DNA of 64,000 nt from positions 558,001-622,000 of the forward strand of contig NZ_JANQDU010000003.1 of NCBI RefSeq assembly GCF_024723735.1, in the 5' to 3' direction. Within the stretch, counting starts at the first letter, position 1; each line of letters opens with the position of its first letter. This DNA is from Frigidibacter sp. ROC022 (lineage in GTDB: Bacteria; Pseudomonadota; Alphaproteobacteria; Rhodobacterales; Rhodobacteraceae). The translations under genes were made by a program, and so were the position numbers. Below, one piece after another: positions 25,968 through 34,115 of the stretch. Below the pieces are notes generated by a model. It made no database searches. It worked only from the letters and a program-made list of their open reading frames with translations, and was not told the origin of the DNA.

Positions 25968-27404
25968 ATGGGGCAGAGCTTTTCCGAGGTCTTCGAGGCG
26001 GTGTGCCGGGACGACGGGAACAGGATCGCGACGGTCGATCCTGCCGGAATTCCCGTCAGCTTTTCCAACTTTTTTTACACGGTTCTCGCCTTTGCCGAGG
26101 CCCTGCAGGGGCATGGCGTGGCGAAGCGGGATCTGGTGGCCGTGCATGTCGATGATGCGATCGTCAGGTCGATGCTGACCCTGGCGCTCCTGCGGCTCGG
26201 CGCCACCGCCATGGGCGCAGTCGGGGCCGATGGCAGCCTGGGTTTTTCCCCTGACTGGCATCTGGTCGAGGCCGGGAAGCCCGGCACAGGGGGCGCCGAC
26301 ATCGTCGTCGGGCCCGAGTGGATCCGGTCGCCCACCCGCTTTGTCCCGATTGCCGGGGGCGGCCGGCTGATCCGCAACACCTCCGGCACCACCGGCCTGC
26401 CCAAGACGCGCGTCGTGGCGGACGAGGACATCCTCTTCAGGGTGCGGCGCAGCACCAGATTGCGGGGCCAGCCCGAGGGCGCCGTCTTCATCGGCTATGC
26501 CCCGAGTTCGACCCCGTTCTTCAATCACATGGCGCGATCCTTGCTGGCCGGGGTGGCGCATATCCATCCGCGTGACGACGATGCGACCTCGCTGCAGCTG
26601 ATGGATGCGGTCGGGGTGACGACGGCCTATCTGTCGCCCTGGAACTACCGCCGGATGCTGGCGGCGATCGAGGCGGGAGCCGTCCGGCCGCGGGCGCTGC
26701 GCCGGATCATCACCGGCGGCGGCGAGGTGGCGCCGGCGGCGGCGATACGGGGCGAAGAACTGTTCGGCGCCGAGGTCTACCTGAGCTACGGCAGCAACGA
26801 GACCGGCTCCATCGCCCATGCCCGGCCCGCGGAACGCCCCGACCTGCCGGGCTATCTCGGCAAGCCCTACAGCGACCTGGACCTGCGCTTTCAGAACCCG
26901 GACGGCAGCCCCGCCGATCCGGCCGAGGGTGGCGAGCTGTGGCTGATGTCGCCGCCGGAAATCCGGGTGCTGGAATTCCCGTCGGGAAAGCCGGTGGCCG
27001 GCTCCGATGGCTGGGTCTGCACCGGCGACATCTGCCGACTGCTCCCCGATGGCAGCCTTCAGTTCCTGGGCCGAAGCTCGGAGCTGCTCAATATCGGCGG
27101 CAACAAGGCCGCGCCGCAGCGGTTCGAGGCGCTCGCCCGCGCCGTGCCCGGGGTTTCCGAAGTCGTGGCCTTTCGTCTGCCGGAGCCGGGTGGCGGTGAC
27201 AGGCTCGGCCTGGCGGTGGTCCCGGGACTGGGTTTCGATGCCGGGACTTTGTCCGACCACATGAGCGCACAGCTCGGAGAGACCTTTCCCTTCGAGATCG
27301 TGATCCGCGATTCGCTTCCCGTTTCCGCCGCCGGCAAGACCGACCGTCGCCGGCTCACCGCCGACCATGGCGACCCCTCTTCACAGGTCGCTCCACCCCC
27401 CTGA
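25968..27404 (+). CDS. Adenylate-forming (AMP-binding) acyl ligase, paralogue 3
   Basis: 478 aa from the ATG at 25968, which has AGAGGGG six bases upstream; a GTG at 25950 is less likely. Motifs: NTSGTTGLPK, YLSYGSNETGSIAHA, DGWVCTGDICRLLPDGSLQF and VSAAGKTDRR (A10 lysine), with hinge GRSSELLNIGGNK. It has the same length as paralogue 2. It is the first gene of an operon with the TTT transporter genes, 22 nt before tctC. This suggests the transporter brings in the acid that the ligase activates, or a related one. Confidence 0.87.
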   Translation: MGQSFSEVFEAVCRDDGNRIATVDPAGIPVSFSNFFYTVLAFAEALQGHGVAKRDLVAVHVDDAIVRSMLTLALLRLGATAMGAVGADGSLGFSPDWHLVEAGKPGTGGADIVVGPEWIRSPTRFVPIAGGGRLIRNTSGTTGLPKTRVVADEDILFRVRRSTRLRGQPEGAVFIGYAPSSTPFFNHMARSLLAGVAHIHPRDDDATSLQLMDAVGVTTAYLSPWNYRRMLAAIEAGAVRPRALRRIITGGGEVAPAAAIRGEELFGAEVYLSYGSNETGSIAHARPAERPDLPGYLGKPYSDLDLRFQNPDGSPADPAEGGELWLMSPPEIRVLEFPSGKPVAGSDGWVCTGDICRLLPDGSLQFLGRSSELLNIGGNKAAPQRFEALARAVPGVSEVVAFRLPEPGGGDRLGLAVVPGLGFDAGTLSDHMSAQLGETFPFEIVIRDSLPVSAAGKTDRRRLTADHGDPSSQVAPPP

Positions 27405-27426
27405 ATCCGATTGAAAAGGAATGAAT

Positions 27427-28407
27427 ATGCCCATGGCCTCCAGGTTTGTCGTCAGCGCCTTTTGCCTGATGCTCCCCGCATTGTCTGTCAGTGCAGAAGA
27501 CGTGACGATCCGTGTCGGCTATGGCCCCGGCGGTTCGTACGATTCAATGGCGCGCGTGATCGCCGATCACCTTGGCGACCATCTGCCGGGCTCGCCCAAT
27601 GTCGTGGTCGAGAACCTGCCCGGCGCCGGCAGCCTGAAACTGGCGAAGCTGGTCATGGAAAGCACCGAGACCGACGGCAGCCAGATCGCGACCATCAGCT
27701 CGGCGCTGGCGCTGGCGCCGGTCTTCGATCCCGACAACCGGGCCTATGACCCGCGGCAGGCGCATTATCTGATCAGCATGACAAGCGCGGCTTCCTATTG
27801 CATCACCCCCAAGGCCTCGGGGATCGACACGCTCGACGCCTTCCTGACCGGAGAGTTCAAGGTCGGCGCCACCGGCAAGGCCAGCACGACCTATGTCTTC
27901 CCCGCGGCGATCAAGAAGGCGCTCGACACGAATTATCAGATCGTCACCGGCTTCGGCAGCGCCACCGAGATCGACCTGGCGATGGAGCGCGGCGACATCC
28001 AGGCGCGTTGCGGGATCGGCATGAGCAACCTGTTCAACGGCGACATGCTCGAGCGCTACAACGTGATTACCGAACTGTCGCGCGAACCGAAGCACGAGAT
28101 CGACGGCGTGCCCTTCCTGCTGGACAGGATCAGCGATCCGGAAACCCACGAGGCGATGAAGCTGGTGCTGTCCTCAAGCTCCATCCACCATCCCTTCGTC
28201 GCCCCGCCCGCCACCTCGGAAGAGGCGCTGGACGACCTGCTGGCGGGCTTCGCGGCACTGGCAACCGACGAGGACTTCCTGGCCGATGCCAAGAAGCGCG
28301 GGCTGTACCTGTCCATGACCGACGGACCGACCGTCGAAGCCAAGATCGCGGAGTACCTGGCCAGTGATCCGGCGGTCCAGGATCTGGCCCGGGAACTGGT
28401 GCAGTAA
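27427..28407 (+). CDS. TTT-family (TctC/Bug) periplasmic binding protein
   Basis: 326 aa. A signal peptide (SRFVVSAFCLMLPALSVSA) is followed by VTIRVGYGPGGSYDSMARVIADHLG and NVVVENLPGAGSLKLA, the standard opening of Bug/TctC carboxylate-binding proteins. The ATG at 27427 is favoured because AAGGA lies six bases upstream; the ATG at 27421 directly abuts it. It serves the membrane protein encoded next. The ligand is probably a carboxylate, unidentified. Confidence 0.9.
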   Translation: MPMASRFVVSAFCLMLPALSVSAEDVTIRVGYGPGGSYDSMARVIADHLGDHLPGSPNVVVENLPGAGSLKLAKLVMESTETDGSQIATISSALALAPVFDPDNRAYDPRQAHYLISMTSAASYCITPKASGIDTLDAFLTGEFKVGATGKASTTYVFPAAIKKALDTNYQIVTGFGSATEIDLAMERGDIQARCGIGMSNLFNGDMLERYNVITELSREPKHEIDGVPFLLDRISDPETHEAMKLVLSSSSIHHPFVAPPATSEEALDDLLAGFAALATDEDFLADAKKRGLYLSMTDGPTVEAKIAEYLASDPAVQDLARELVQ

Positions 28408-28431
28408 CGCAACCCGGCCCCGGTTCCGCCA

Positions 28432-30369
28432 ATGGATGTCCTGTTTGCCGCCATGGGCGATCTCTTCGTGCCCATGCGCCTGGTCCTCATGTTGTGCGGG
28501 GTGGTCTTCGGTCTTGTGATCGGGGTCATCCCGGGACTGGGCGGGCTGTTCGGCCTGACGATCCTGATTCCGCTGACCTATACGCTGGACCCGGTGGCCG
28601 CCTTCGCGCTGCTGCTGGGGATGGCCTCGGTCACCACCACCTCCGACACCATCCCGGCGGTGCTGATCGGGGTTCCGGGGACCGTCGGCGCCGCGGCGAC
28701 GGTGATGGACGGCCATGCGATGGCCAAGCAGGGCAAGTCCGCGCGGGCGCTCGGTGCGGCCTATTCGGCCTCGCTCGTCGGCGGGCTGTTTGGTGCGCTG
28801 CTGCTGGCCATGGCCCTGCCGGTGCTGCGGCCGCTGGTGCTGCTGCTGAACTTCGGCGACCTGTTCGCGATCACGGCCTTCGGGCTGACGATGGTGGCCA
28901 TGCTGTCTGGGCGGGCCCCCCTGAAGGGCATGGTGGCGGCGCTGGCCGGCGCCCTGATCGCATTCGCCGGGCTTGACCCCTATGAAGGCGTCGAGCGCTG
29001 GACCCTGGGCCAGATCTACCTCTGGGACGGGGTGCCGACGCCGATCGTCTTTCTGGCGATCTATGCGGTGCCGGAACTGGCTGGGCTGCTGCAGCGCGGG
29101 CGGATTCAGGTGGCCGATGCGGTCGAGGATGCCGGCGGCAAGCGCCAGGGGATCGGCGATACGCTGCGCAACCTGCCGCTGGTGCTGCGCAGCGGTGGAA
29201 TCGGTGCGCTGCTGGGGGCGGTGCCGGGCGTCGGCGTGACGGTGATCGAGTGGATCGCCTATGGCGATGCGGCGCGGCGTCCGGGCAAGGGACCGGTCTT
29301 CGGCGAGGGCAATGTTCGCGGGGTCATCGCTCCCGAAAGCGCCAACAATGCCAAGGAGGGTGGCTCGCTGATCCCGACGCTGGCCTTCGGGGTGCCCGGA
29401 TCGGCCTCGATGGCGCTGCTTCTCGGGGCCTTCATGCTGCACGGGCTGGTGCCCGGCCCCGACCTGCTGCGCGACGAGGCGCCATTCGTGGTCTCGCTGG
29501 TCCTGACCATCGCGCTGGCCAATCTGGTCGGCGCCGGTCTCTGCCTGGCTCTGACCCGGCCGCTGTCGCGGCTGGCGCTGGTTCCGGCGCCGGTGCTGGT
29601 GCCGGTGGCGCTGGCCTTTGTCGGGCTGGGCGTCTTCCAGACCGGCCGTGACCCGCGCGATTTCATCACGCTTCTGGTCTTCTCGGCCCTGGGGCTGGCG
29701 ATGAAGCGCTATGGCTGGTCGCGGCCGGCCTTCACCCTGGGACTGGTCCTGGCCCCCAATCTGGAGCGGTTCTTCTTTCTGTCCTGGCAGATTTCGGGCT
29801 GGTCCTGGCTGGCGCAACCGCTGGTGATCCTGTTGCTCGGCCTGTCGGCGCTGCTGCTGGGCCGGCAGGTCTATCGCTTCAGCCGCGAAACCCCGGGTGT
29901 CGATGTTGCCGAAACCGGCCGTGGCGATGCCGCCCTGGGGCTGCTGCTGGCGCTGCTGGCGGCAGGCGTGCTCGGCATGTGCCTGACCCTGCCGATCGAG
30001 GCGGCGATCTTCCCGGCGCTGGTGGCCGGGCTGATGCTGGCGGCGATGCTGGTGATGGCGCCGCGTCTCTGGCGGGCCTGCCGGGTGCGGTTGCCGGGAG
30101 AGGCCGCCGGCGTGGGCTCGGACCTGCGGTTCCTGATCGGCGGCGCCGGCGGGCTGGCACTGCTCATCATGGCCCTTGGGCATCTGGCGGGACCGGCCTG
30201 CTTCATCCTGCTGTCGGCGCTCTGGCTGCGGCGCCCCGGACCGTTCGGGGCGGTGCTGGCGGCGGCGTTCGCGACGCTCGTGTCCTGGGCGGTCTTCGAC
30301 CTTCTGGCCCGGCAGTCCTGGCCCGAGCCCTGGATCGGCTCCCTGTTCCAGGGGCTGATGCCGGGCTGA
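28432..30369 (+). CDS. TctA-TctB fusion, membrane component of a TTT transporter
   Basis: 645 aa, longer than TctA alone (about 500). Residues 1 to about 490 are TctA: VIGVIPGLGGLFGLTI, TTTSDTIPAVLIGVPGTVGA, then APESANNAKEGGSLIPTLAF and GVPGSASMALLLG, the paired signature loops. The remaining ~150 residues hold four or five further helices with the pattern of the small subunit TctB, which is otherwise missing from the operon. So the two membrane subunits seem fused, in the order large-small. It starts 24 nt after tctC. Confidence 0.88.
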   Translation: MDVLFAAMGDLFVPMRLVLMLCGVVFGLVIGVIPGLGGLFGLTILIPLTYTLDPVAAFALLLGMASVTTTSDTIPAVLIGVPGTVGAAATVMDGHAMAKQGKSARALGAAYSASLVGGLFGALLLAMALPVLRPLVLLLNFGDLFAITAFGLTMVAMLSGRAPLKGMVAALAGALIAFAGLDPYEGVERWTLGQIYLWDGVPTPIVFLAIYAVPELAGLLQRGRIQVADAVEDAGGKRQGIGDTLRNLPLVLRSGGIGALLGAVPGVGVTVIEWIAYGDAARRPGKGPVFGEGNVRGVIAPESANNAKEGGSLIPTLAFGVPGSASMALLLGAFMLHGLVPGPDLLRDEAPFVVSLVLTIALANLVGAGLCLALTRPLSRLALVPAPVLVPVALAFVGLGVFQTGRDPRDFITLLVFSALGLAMKRYGWSRPAFTLGLVLAPNLERFFFLSWQISGWSWLAQPLVILLLGLSALLLGRQVYRFSRETPGVDVAETGRGDAALGLLLALLAAGVLGMCLTLPIEAAIFPALVAGLMLAAMLVMAPRLWRACRVRLPGEAAGVGSDLRFLIGGAGGLALLIMALGHLAGPACFILLSALWLRRPGPFGAVLAAAFATLVSWAVFDLLARQSWPEPWIGSLFQGLMPG

Positions 30370-30397
30370 GCCTGCCCGCCGGGCATGGATGGCCGGG

Positions 30398-31099
30398 CTA
30401 TGGCCCACTCCGCTTTTTCAATTCGGCGACGACGCGGTCGGCCATGGTCGCGCAGCGGGCGCCGTCGAAGGGGAACACCGATTCAAACCCGCCGTCGATC
30501 CGGCTTTCCAGAGCCCTGCGCAGACGCCGACGGGCGCGGAACAGCCGCGTCTTCACCGTGATCGGGTTCAGCGACAGGTCCTCGGCGATCTCCCGCAGCT
30601 TCAGGCCCTCGGTCTCGTGCAGCAGGAACGGCAGGCGCAGCTCGGGCGGCAGTTCGGCAATCGCGGTCTCCAGCAGGTGCCGGATCTGCGACCGGCCCAG
30701 CGAGCCTTCCGCCGTTTCGGCGTTGCGCCCGGGAAAAGCCAGGATCTGCGGGCTCTCGGTCTCGGTCACGGTGTCGTATCCCTCTTGTGGGCGGGCACGG
30801 CGCGCCAGCATCCGGGCGTTGTTGATGGTGATCCGGGTGATCCAGGTCGAGAACCGTGCCCGGTTCTCGAATTCCGCAAGCCGGGTGAAGGCGGCGAGAT
30901 AGCTGTCCTGCACCACTTCCTCGGCTTCGGCATCGCTCGCGACGATGCCGCGGGCGATGCGGAACAGCCGCGGGTTCAGGCGACGGATCAGCTCGCGCAC
31001 CGCCGGTTCATCTCCCTCGCGCGCCGCCGCGACAAGCTCGGCCTCGGGAACCGCGCCGGGGGCAGGGGCGGCGGTGGACAGGGCTGGCACTGCGTTCAT
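30398..31099 (-). CDS. ECF-type RNA polymerase sigma factor
   Basis: 233 aa. Region 2 is seen in LIRRLNPRLFRIARGIV...EEVVQDSYLAAF...ARFSTWITRITINNARMLAR, and region 4 in IAELPPELRLPFLLHETEGL...REIAEDLSLNPITVKTRLFRARRRL. A short C-terminal extension with one cysteine (FPFDGARCATMADRVVAEL) follows. The ATG at 31099 overlaps the cupredoxin stop (ATGA); upstream codons would lie inside that gene. No anti-sigma factor gene is adjacent, so control may rest with the small exported protein, the C-terminal extension or a distant gene. Confidence 0.92.
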   Translation of the reverse strand: MNAVPALSTAAPAPGAVPEAELVAAAREGDEPAVRELIRRLNPRLFRIARGIVASDAEAEEVVQDSYLAAFTRLAEFENRARFSTWITRITINNARMLARRARPQEGYDTVTETESPQILAFPGRNAETAEGSLGRSQIRHLLETAIAELPPELRLPFLLHETEGLKLREIAEDLSLNPITVKTRLFRARRRLRRALESRIDGGFESVFPFDGARCATMADRVVAELKKRSGP

Positions 31100-31623
31100 C
31101 GCGATTCCCCCTCGATCCGGCCACGGCTGAGGATCTCCGCGACGGGTGGAAGCGTTTCCAGCACCTCGGGCGAGACGTCTTCGGTGTCGGTCGCGGCATC
31201 TTCCCAGCCCGGATCGCCGGGCCGGCCCACGACGATGCGCCCGGCCATGCCGGCCATTTCGTGCGGGATGCAATAGTAATCATAAACCCCGGGTACATCG
31301 AGCACCACCTCGAAGCTTTCCTCGGGCAGGAGGAAATCGCTGTCCCAGGCCGTTGCCGCAGAGGGGATCCGCCGGGCACGGTCGTAGTTGTCCGGATGAT
31401 AGGCGGTGGCGGTGTGGCTGTTGCCGGGATCGCGGTTGACGAAGCGCAGGGTGGTGCCCGGCGCCACCGCCAGGCCGCGCGGGGCGAACCAGATCCGCTC
31501 GCCGCGCGCGGTGCCGCGCATCTCGATGACCTCCACCGGGGCGGCCCGCAGGGCGGGGGCGGCAAGGAGGGCGGCGCCAAGGCCACCCCCCAATGCCAGG
31601 AACTGACGGCGGGCGACGCTCAT
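31096..31623 (-). CDS. Exported cupredoxin (plastocyanin/azurin-like)
   Basis: 175 aa with a Tat-type signal (VARRQFLALGGGLGAALLAAP). Type 1 copper ligands are present: a His in GNSHTATAYH and the Cys-His-Met cluster in YDYYCIPHEMAGMAG. The fold would shuttle electrons or hold copper in the periplasm. It overlaps both neighbours by ATGA junctions, giving tight coupling with the sigma factor. The pairing of a copper protein with an ECF sigma factor hints at a copper or redox stress response, which is inference. Confidence 0.9.
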   Translation of the reverse strand: MSVARRQFLALGGGLGAALLAAPALRAAPVEVIEMRGTARGERIWFAPRGLAVAPGTTLRFVNRDPGNSHTATAYHPDNYDRARRIPSAATAWDSDFLLPEESFEVVLDVPGVYDYYCIPHEMAGMAGRIVVGRPGDPGWEDAATDTEDVSPEVLETLPPVAEILSRGRIEGESR

Positions 31624-32039
31624 TTCGCCAGACGTCCCTTGGCGTCTGCATCATGGTACAGCACGACATGGGCGTGCGGCTTCTCGACCCCCGGATGACC
31701 GGCGTTGTAGTAGATGTCGACGCTGCTGACCGTGTGCAGACCGATCCCCAGCCCGTCAAAGACGGTGCCGTTCTGCAGATCGTCCAGCGGCGTCATGTAG
31801 ACCGTGGCCGAGAGCATGCCGTCATGGTCATAGGCCAGGAAGGGCCCGGCGGGCAGGGTGTCGGGATCGACGAAGAGGGTGCCCAGACCCGGCAGGAAGG
31901 CCGGCAGCGGCAGCACGTCGCTGACCTGCACATAGGGCGCGCCGGGGGGCGCGGCCTTCAGGGCTTCGGTGTCATGCGCCAGGACCGGGCTGGTGGCGAG
32001 CCAGGCCGTCGCAGCCAGCAGGGAGAGGTAGAATTTCAT
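31620..32039 (-). CDS. Small exported protein, possibly TTHB210-like (DUF5602)
   Basis: 139 aa with a signal peptide (FYLSLLAATAWLATSPVLA). The mature part has alternating Gly/Pro/Asp turns and ends VEKPHAHVVLYHDADAKGRL, with a His-rich HAHVVLYH motif that could bind metal. The shape resembles the TTHB210-like family, whose Thermus member is controlled by a sigma-E system; I recall that link but cannot verify similarity here. I chose the ATG at 32039 for the signal peptide. It is the first gene of the sigma-factor operon. Confidence 0.6.
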   Translation of the reverse strand: MKFYLSLLAATAWLATSPVLAHDTEALKAAPPGAPYVQVSDVLPLPAFLPGLGTLFVDPDTLPAGPFLAYDHDGMLSATVYMTPLDDLQNGTVFDGLGIGLHTVSSVDIYYNAGHPGVEKPHAHVVLYHDADAKGRLAK

Positions 32040-32100
32040 GGGTTGTCCTTTCCGGTTGATCAGAGTGCCGGTTTCCGGCGCTCGACCCATTGGATGCGGC

Positions 32101-32126
32101 AGCGCGAAGAAGGTTCTCGGGGTTCC
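32101..32126 (-). promoter_or_regulatory. Putative ECF-type promoter of the sigma operon
   Basis: Reading the minus strand, GGAAC (32122-32126) is followed after 17 nt by CGCT (32101-32104), with a T8 tract just upstream of the -35. This resembles ECF promoters (GGAAC -35, CGT-like -10) and would allow autoregulation. The -10 has one mismatch from the EcfG-type CGTT, so this is tentative. Confidence 0.4.
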
Positions 32127-32241
32127 CCAAAAAAAACTTGACCTCTTCCGGTGCAGCCCGGTCGCTGCCCCTTCCGTCCCGCCCCGAAATCCGCCAAACC
32201 TGACCCGTTGCCCTTGGGGCAGGGATCAGGGAGGACCGCCA

Positions 32242-32694
32242 ATGCTGAAAGGAATCGACCCGCGCCTGAGCGCCGAGGTGCTGCACGCGCTCTGTGCCAT
32301 GGGACATGGCGATACCGTCGTGCTCTGCGACACCAACTTCCCCGCCACCTCGGTCGCCGCCGAGACCACCTGGGGCAGCCTGTTGACCATGGAGAACCTG
32401 AGCAGTGCCGAAGCTGCCGAGGCGGTGCTCTCGGTCTTGCCGCTCGATACATTCGTCGATGATTTCGCCGCCAGGATGGAAGTTGTCGGCGCAGCCGCCG
32501 AAATTCCGCCGCCGCAGGTCGAGGTCCAGGCCGCGATCGACGCCGCCGAGGGCCGGCCGCGGCCGATGGTCTCGATCGAGCGCTTTGCCTTCTACGAGGC
32601 CGCCAAGCAGGCCTTCGCGGTGATCCAGACCGGCGAGCGGCGGTTCTACGGCTGCATGATCTTCCGCAAGGGCGTGATCGCGCCGGACAGCTGA
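32242..32694 (+). CDS. RbsD/FucU family sugar mutarotase
   Basis: 150 aa. It begins MLKGIDPRLSAEVLHALCAMGHGD and ends RRFYGCMIFRKGVIAPDS, typical for FucU-type mutarotases, which interconvert sugar anomers (fucose or ribose). GGGAGGA precedes the ATG. It is followed after 14 nt by ribokinase, consistent with preparing a pentose for phosphorylation. No sugar transporter is in the window, so this pair may be detached from one or depend on another locus. Confidence 0.9.
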   Translation: MLKGIDPRLSAEVLHALCAMGHGDTVVLCDTNFPATSVAAETTWGSLLTMENLSSAEAAEAVLSVLPLDTFVDDFAARMEVVGAAAEIPPPQVEVQAAIDAAEGRPRPMVSIERFAFYEAAKQAFAVIQTGERRFYGCMIFRKGVIAPDS

Positions 32695-32708
32695 GCAGGG
32701 GGAACGGC

Positions 32709-33647
32709 ATGGCTTCGGTCGTCATTCTGGGGATTTTCGTCGCCGACACCGCCTATCGTGCGCCGCGGCTGCCGAAGATCGGCGAGACGCTGCTGGGGCA
32801 GGGGTTCGCGCTCGGGCCGGGGGGCAAGGGCTCGAACCAGGCGGTGGCGGCGGGGCTGGCGTCCGGGGCGGATGGTCCCGAAGTGCATTTCATCACCCGC
32901 ACCGGCGAGGACGATTTCGCCCGGCTGGCCGATCAGGTCTGGGCCCGGGCCGGGGTCCGGCCCGCCGTCACCCGCGATCCGCAGGCCTATACCGGGGCCG
33001 CCTTCATCTTCGTCTCGACCGAGACCGGCGACAACGCGATCATCGTGGCGCCGGGCGCGGCGGCCGATCTCGGCCCCCGGGATGCCGAGGCGCAGGCCGG
33101 GCTGATCGGCGGCGCCACGGTCTTTGTCACCCAACTCGAACAGCCGCTGCCCGCCGCCCGCCGGGCGCTGGAACTGGCCCGGGCCGGGGGCGCGGTGACG
33201 ATCCTCAACCCGGCCCCCGCCGCGGCGCTGCCCGAGGGGTTTCTGGCGCTTTGCGACTGGGTCACCCCGAACGAGACCGAAGCCGAGGCCCTGACCGGCA
33301 TCGCGGTAACCGATCTCGCCAGCGCCGAAGCCGCGGCACGGGCGTTGATCGGGCAGGGGGCCGGGGGCGCGGTGATGACGCTGGGCGCCCAGGGGGTGCT
33401 GCTCGTCGATGCCTCCGGTGCGCGGCATATCCCGGCCTTCAGCGCCGGCGCGGTGGCCGACACGACAGGCGCCGGAGACGCGTTCAACGGCAGTTTCGCC
33501 CTGGCGCTGGCCGAGGGCCGCCCGCCCGCCGAGGCCGCCCGTTTCGGCTGTGCGGCGGCAGGGATTTCGGTGACCCGGCCCGGCGCCGCGGCCGCGATGC
33601 CCGACCGGGCCGAGATCGACGCGCTGCTGCGCGGTTCGGCTGGTTGA
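32709..33647 (+). CDS. rbsK: Ribokinase (PfkB family)
   Basis: 312 aa. PfkB signatures: GPGGKGSNQAVAAG near the N-terminus (residues 37-49) and DTTGAGDAFNGSF with the catalytic Asp257. NPAPAAALPEGF and TPNETEAEALTGI match ribokinase rather than fructokinase. It phosphorylates ribose at O5. It lies directly behind the mutarotase gene and is likely co-transcribed with it. Confidence 0.9.
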   Translation: MASVVILGIFVADTAYRAPRLPKIGETLLGQGFALGPGGKGSNQAVAAGLASGADGPEVHFITRTGEDDFARLADQVWARAGVRPAVTRDPQAYTGAAFIFVSTETGDNAIIVAPGAAADLGPRDAEAQAGLIGGATVFVTQLEQPLPAARRALELARAGGAVTILNPAPAAALPEGFLALCDWVTPNETEAEALTGIAVTDLASAEAAARALIGQGAGGAVMTLGAQGVLLVDASGARHIPAFSAGAVADTTGAGDAFNGSFALALAEGRPPAEAARFGCAAAGISVTRPGAAAAMPDRAEIDALLRGSAG

Positions 33648-33746
33648 CAGCTGGCAACGGCGAAAATCGGCGCGGCGGGCGTTCCGGTCGGCGGCGAAAG
33701 CATCTAGGGATTGGCCGACACGAGGCCCAGGAGAAAGGCGCGAGAT

Positions 33747-34052
33747 ATGATTATCGAAATGGTGACGATCCGGATCAAGCCGGACACGGCGGCGGCGTTC
33801 GAGGCCGGGGTCTCGAAGGCGCGGGCGGTGTTCCGCCGGGCTCCGGGCTGTCTGGGGATGGAGCTTGGCGCCTGCATCGAGGAACCGGGGCTCTACCAGC
33901 TGCTGATCCGCTGGGAAACGCTGGAGGCGCATATGGAGGGCTTCCGCAAGTCGCCGCTGCTGCAGGAATGGCGCGATCTGGTGCAGGACTGCTTTGCCGT
34001 GCCGCCTTCGGCGCTGCATTACGCGATCCCGATGGACGCCGAGCTGTTCTGA
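33747..34052 (+). CDS. Antibiotic biosynthesis monooxygenase (ABM) domain protein
   Basis: 101 aa, a single ABM ferredoxin-like domain: IIEMVTIRIKPDTAAAFEAG, then GCLGMELGACIEEPGLYQLL and RWETLEAHMEGFRKSPLLQEW. The GGAGAAAGG six to twelve bases upstream fixes the start at 33747. Such proteins act as small monooxygenases, heme-degrading enzymes or stress proteins; nothing specific can be assigned. Confidence 0.85.
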   Translation: MIIEMVTIRIKPDTAAAFEAGVSKARAVFRRAPGCLGMELGACIEEPGLYQLLIRWETLEAHMEGFRKSPLLQEWRDLVQDCFAVPPSALHYAIPMDAELF

Positions 34053-34115
34053 GCCGACCGGGTCGCGCCGGCGCCTTGCATTGACAATTCGCCGCCCCGG
34101 AGCTTTGAGCGCGCC

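Noticed and set aside
24384-27368. A very long minus-strand open frame that would fuse paralogue 2 to about 500 more residues
   Set aside because: The upstream part is antisense to paralogue 3 and is Arg/Gly/Gln-rich without domains. The conserved ligase begins at 25820.
28174-30408. Long minus-strand frame over the TctA-TctB gene
   Set aside because: Gln/Arg/His-rich shadow of a hydrophobic gene; no motif or ribosome-binding site.
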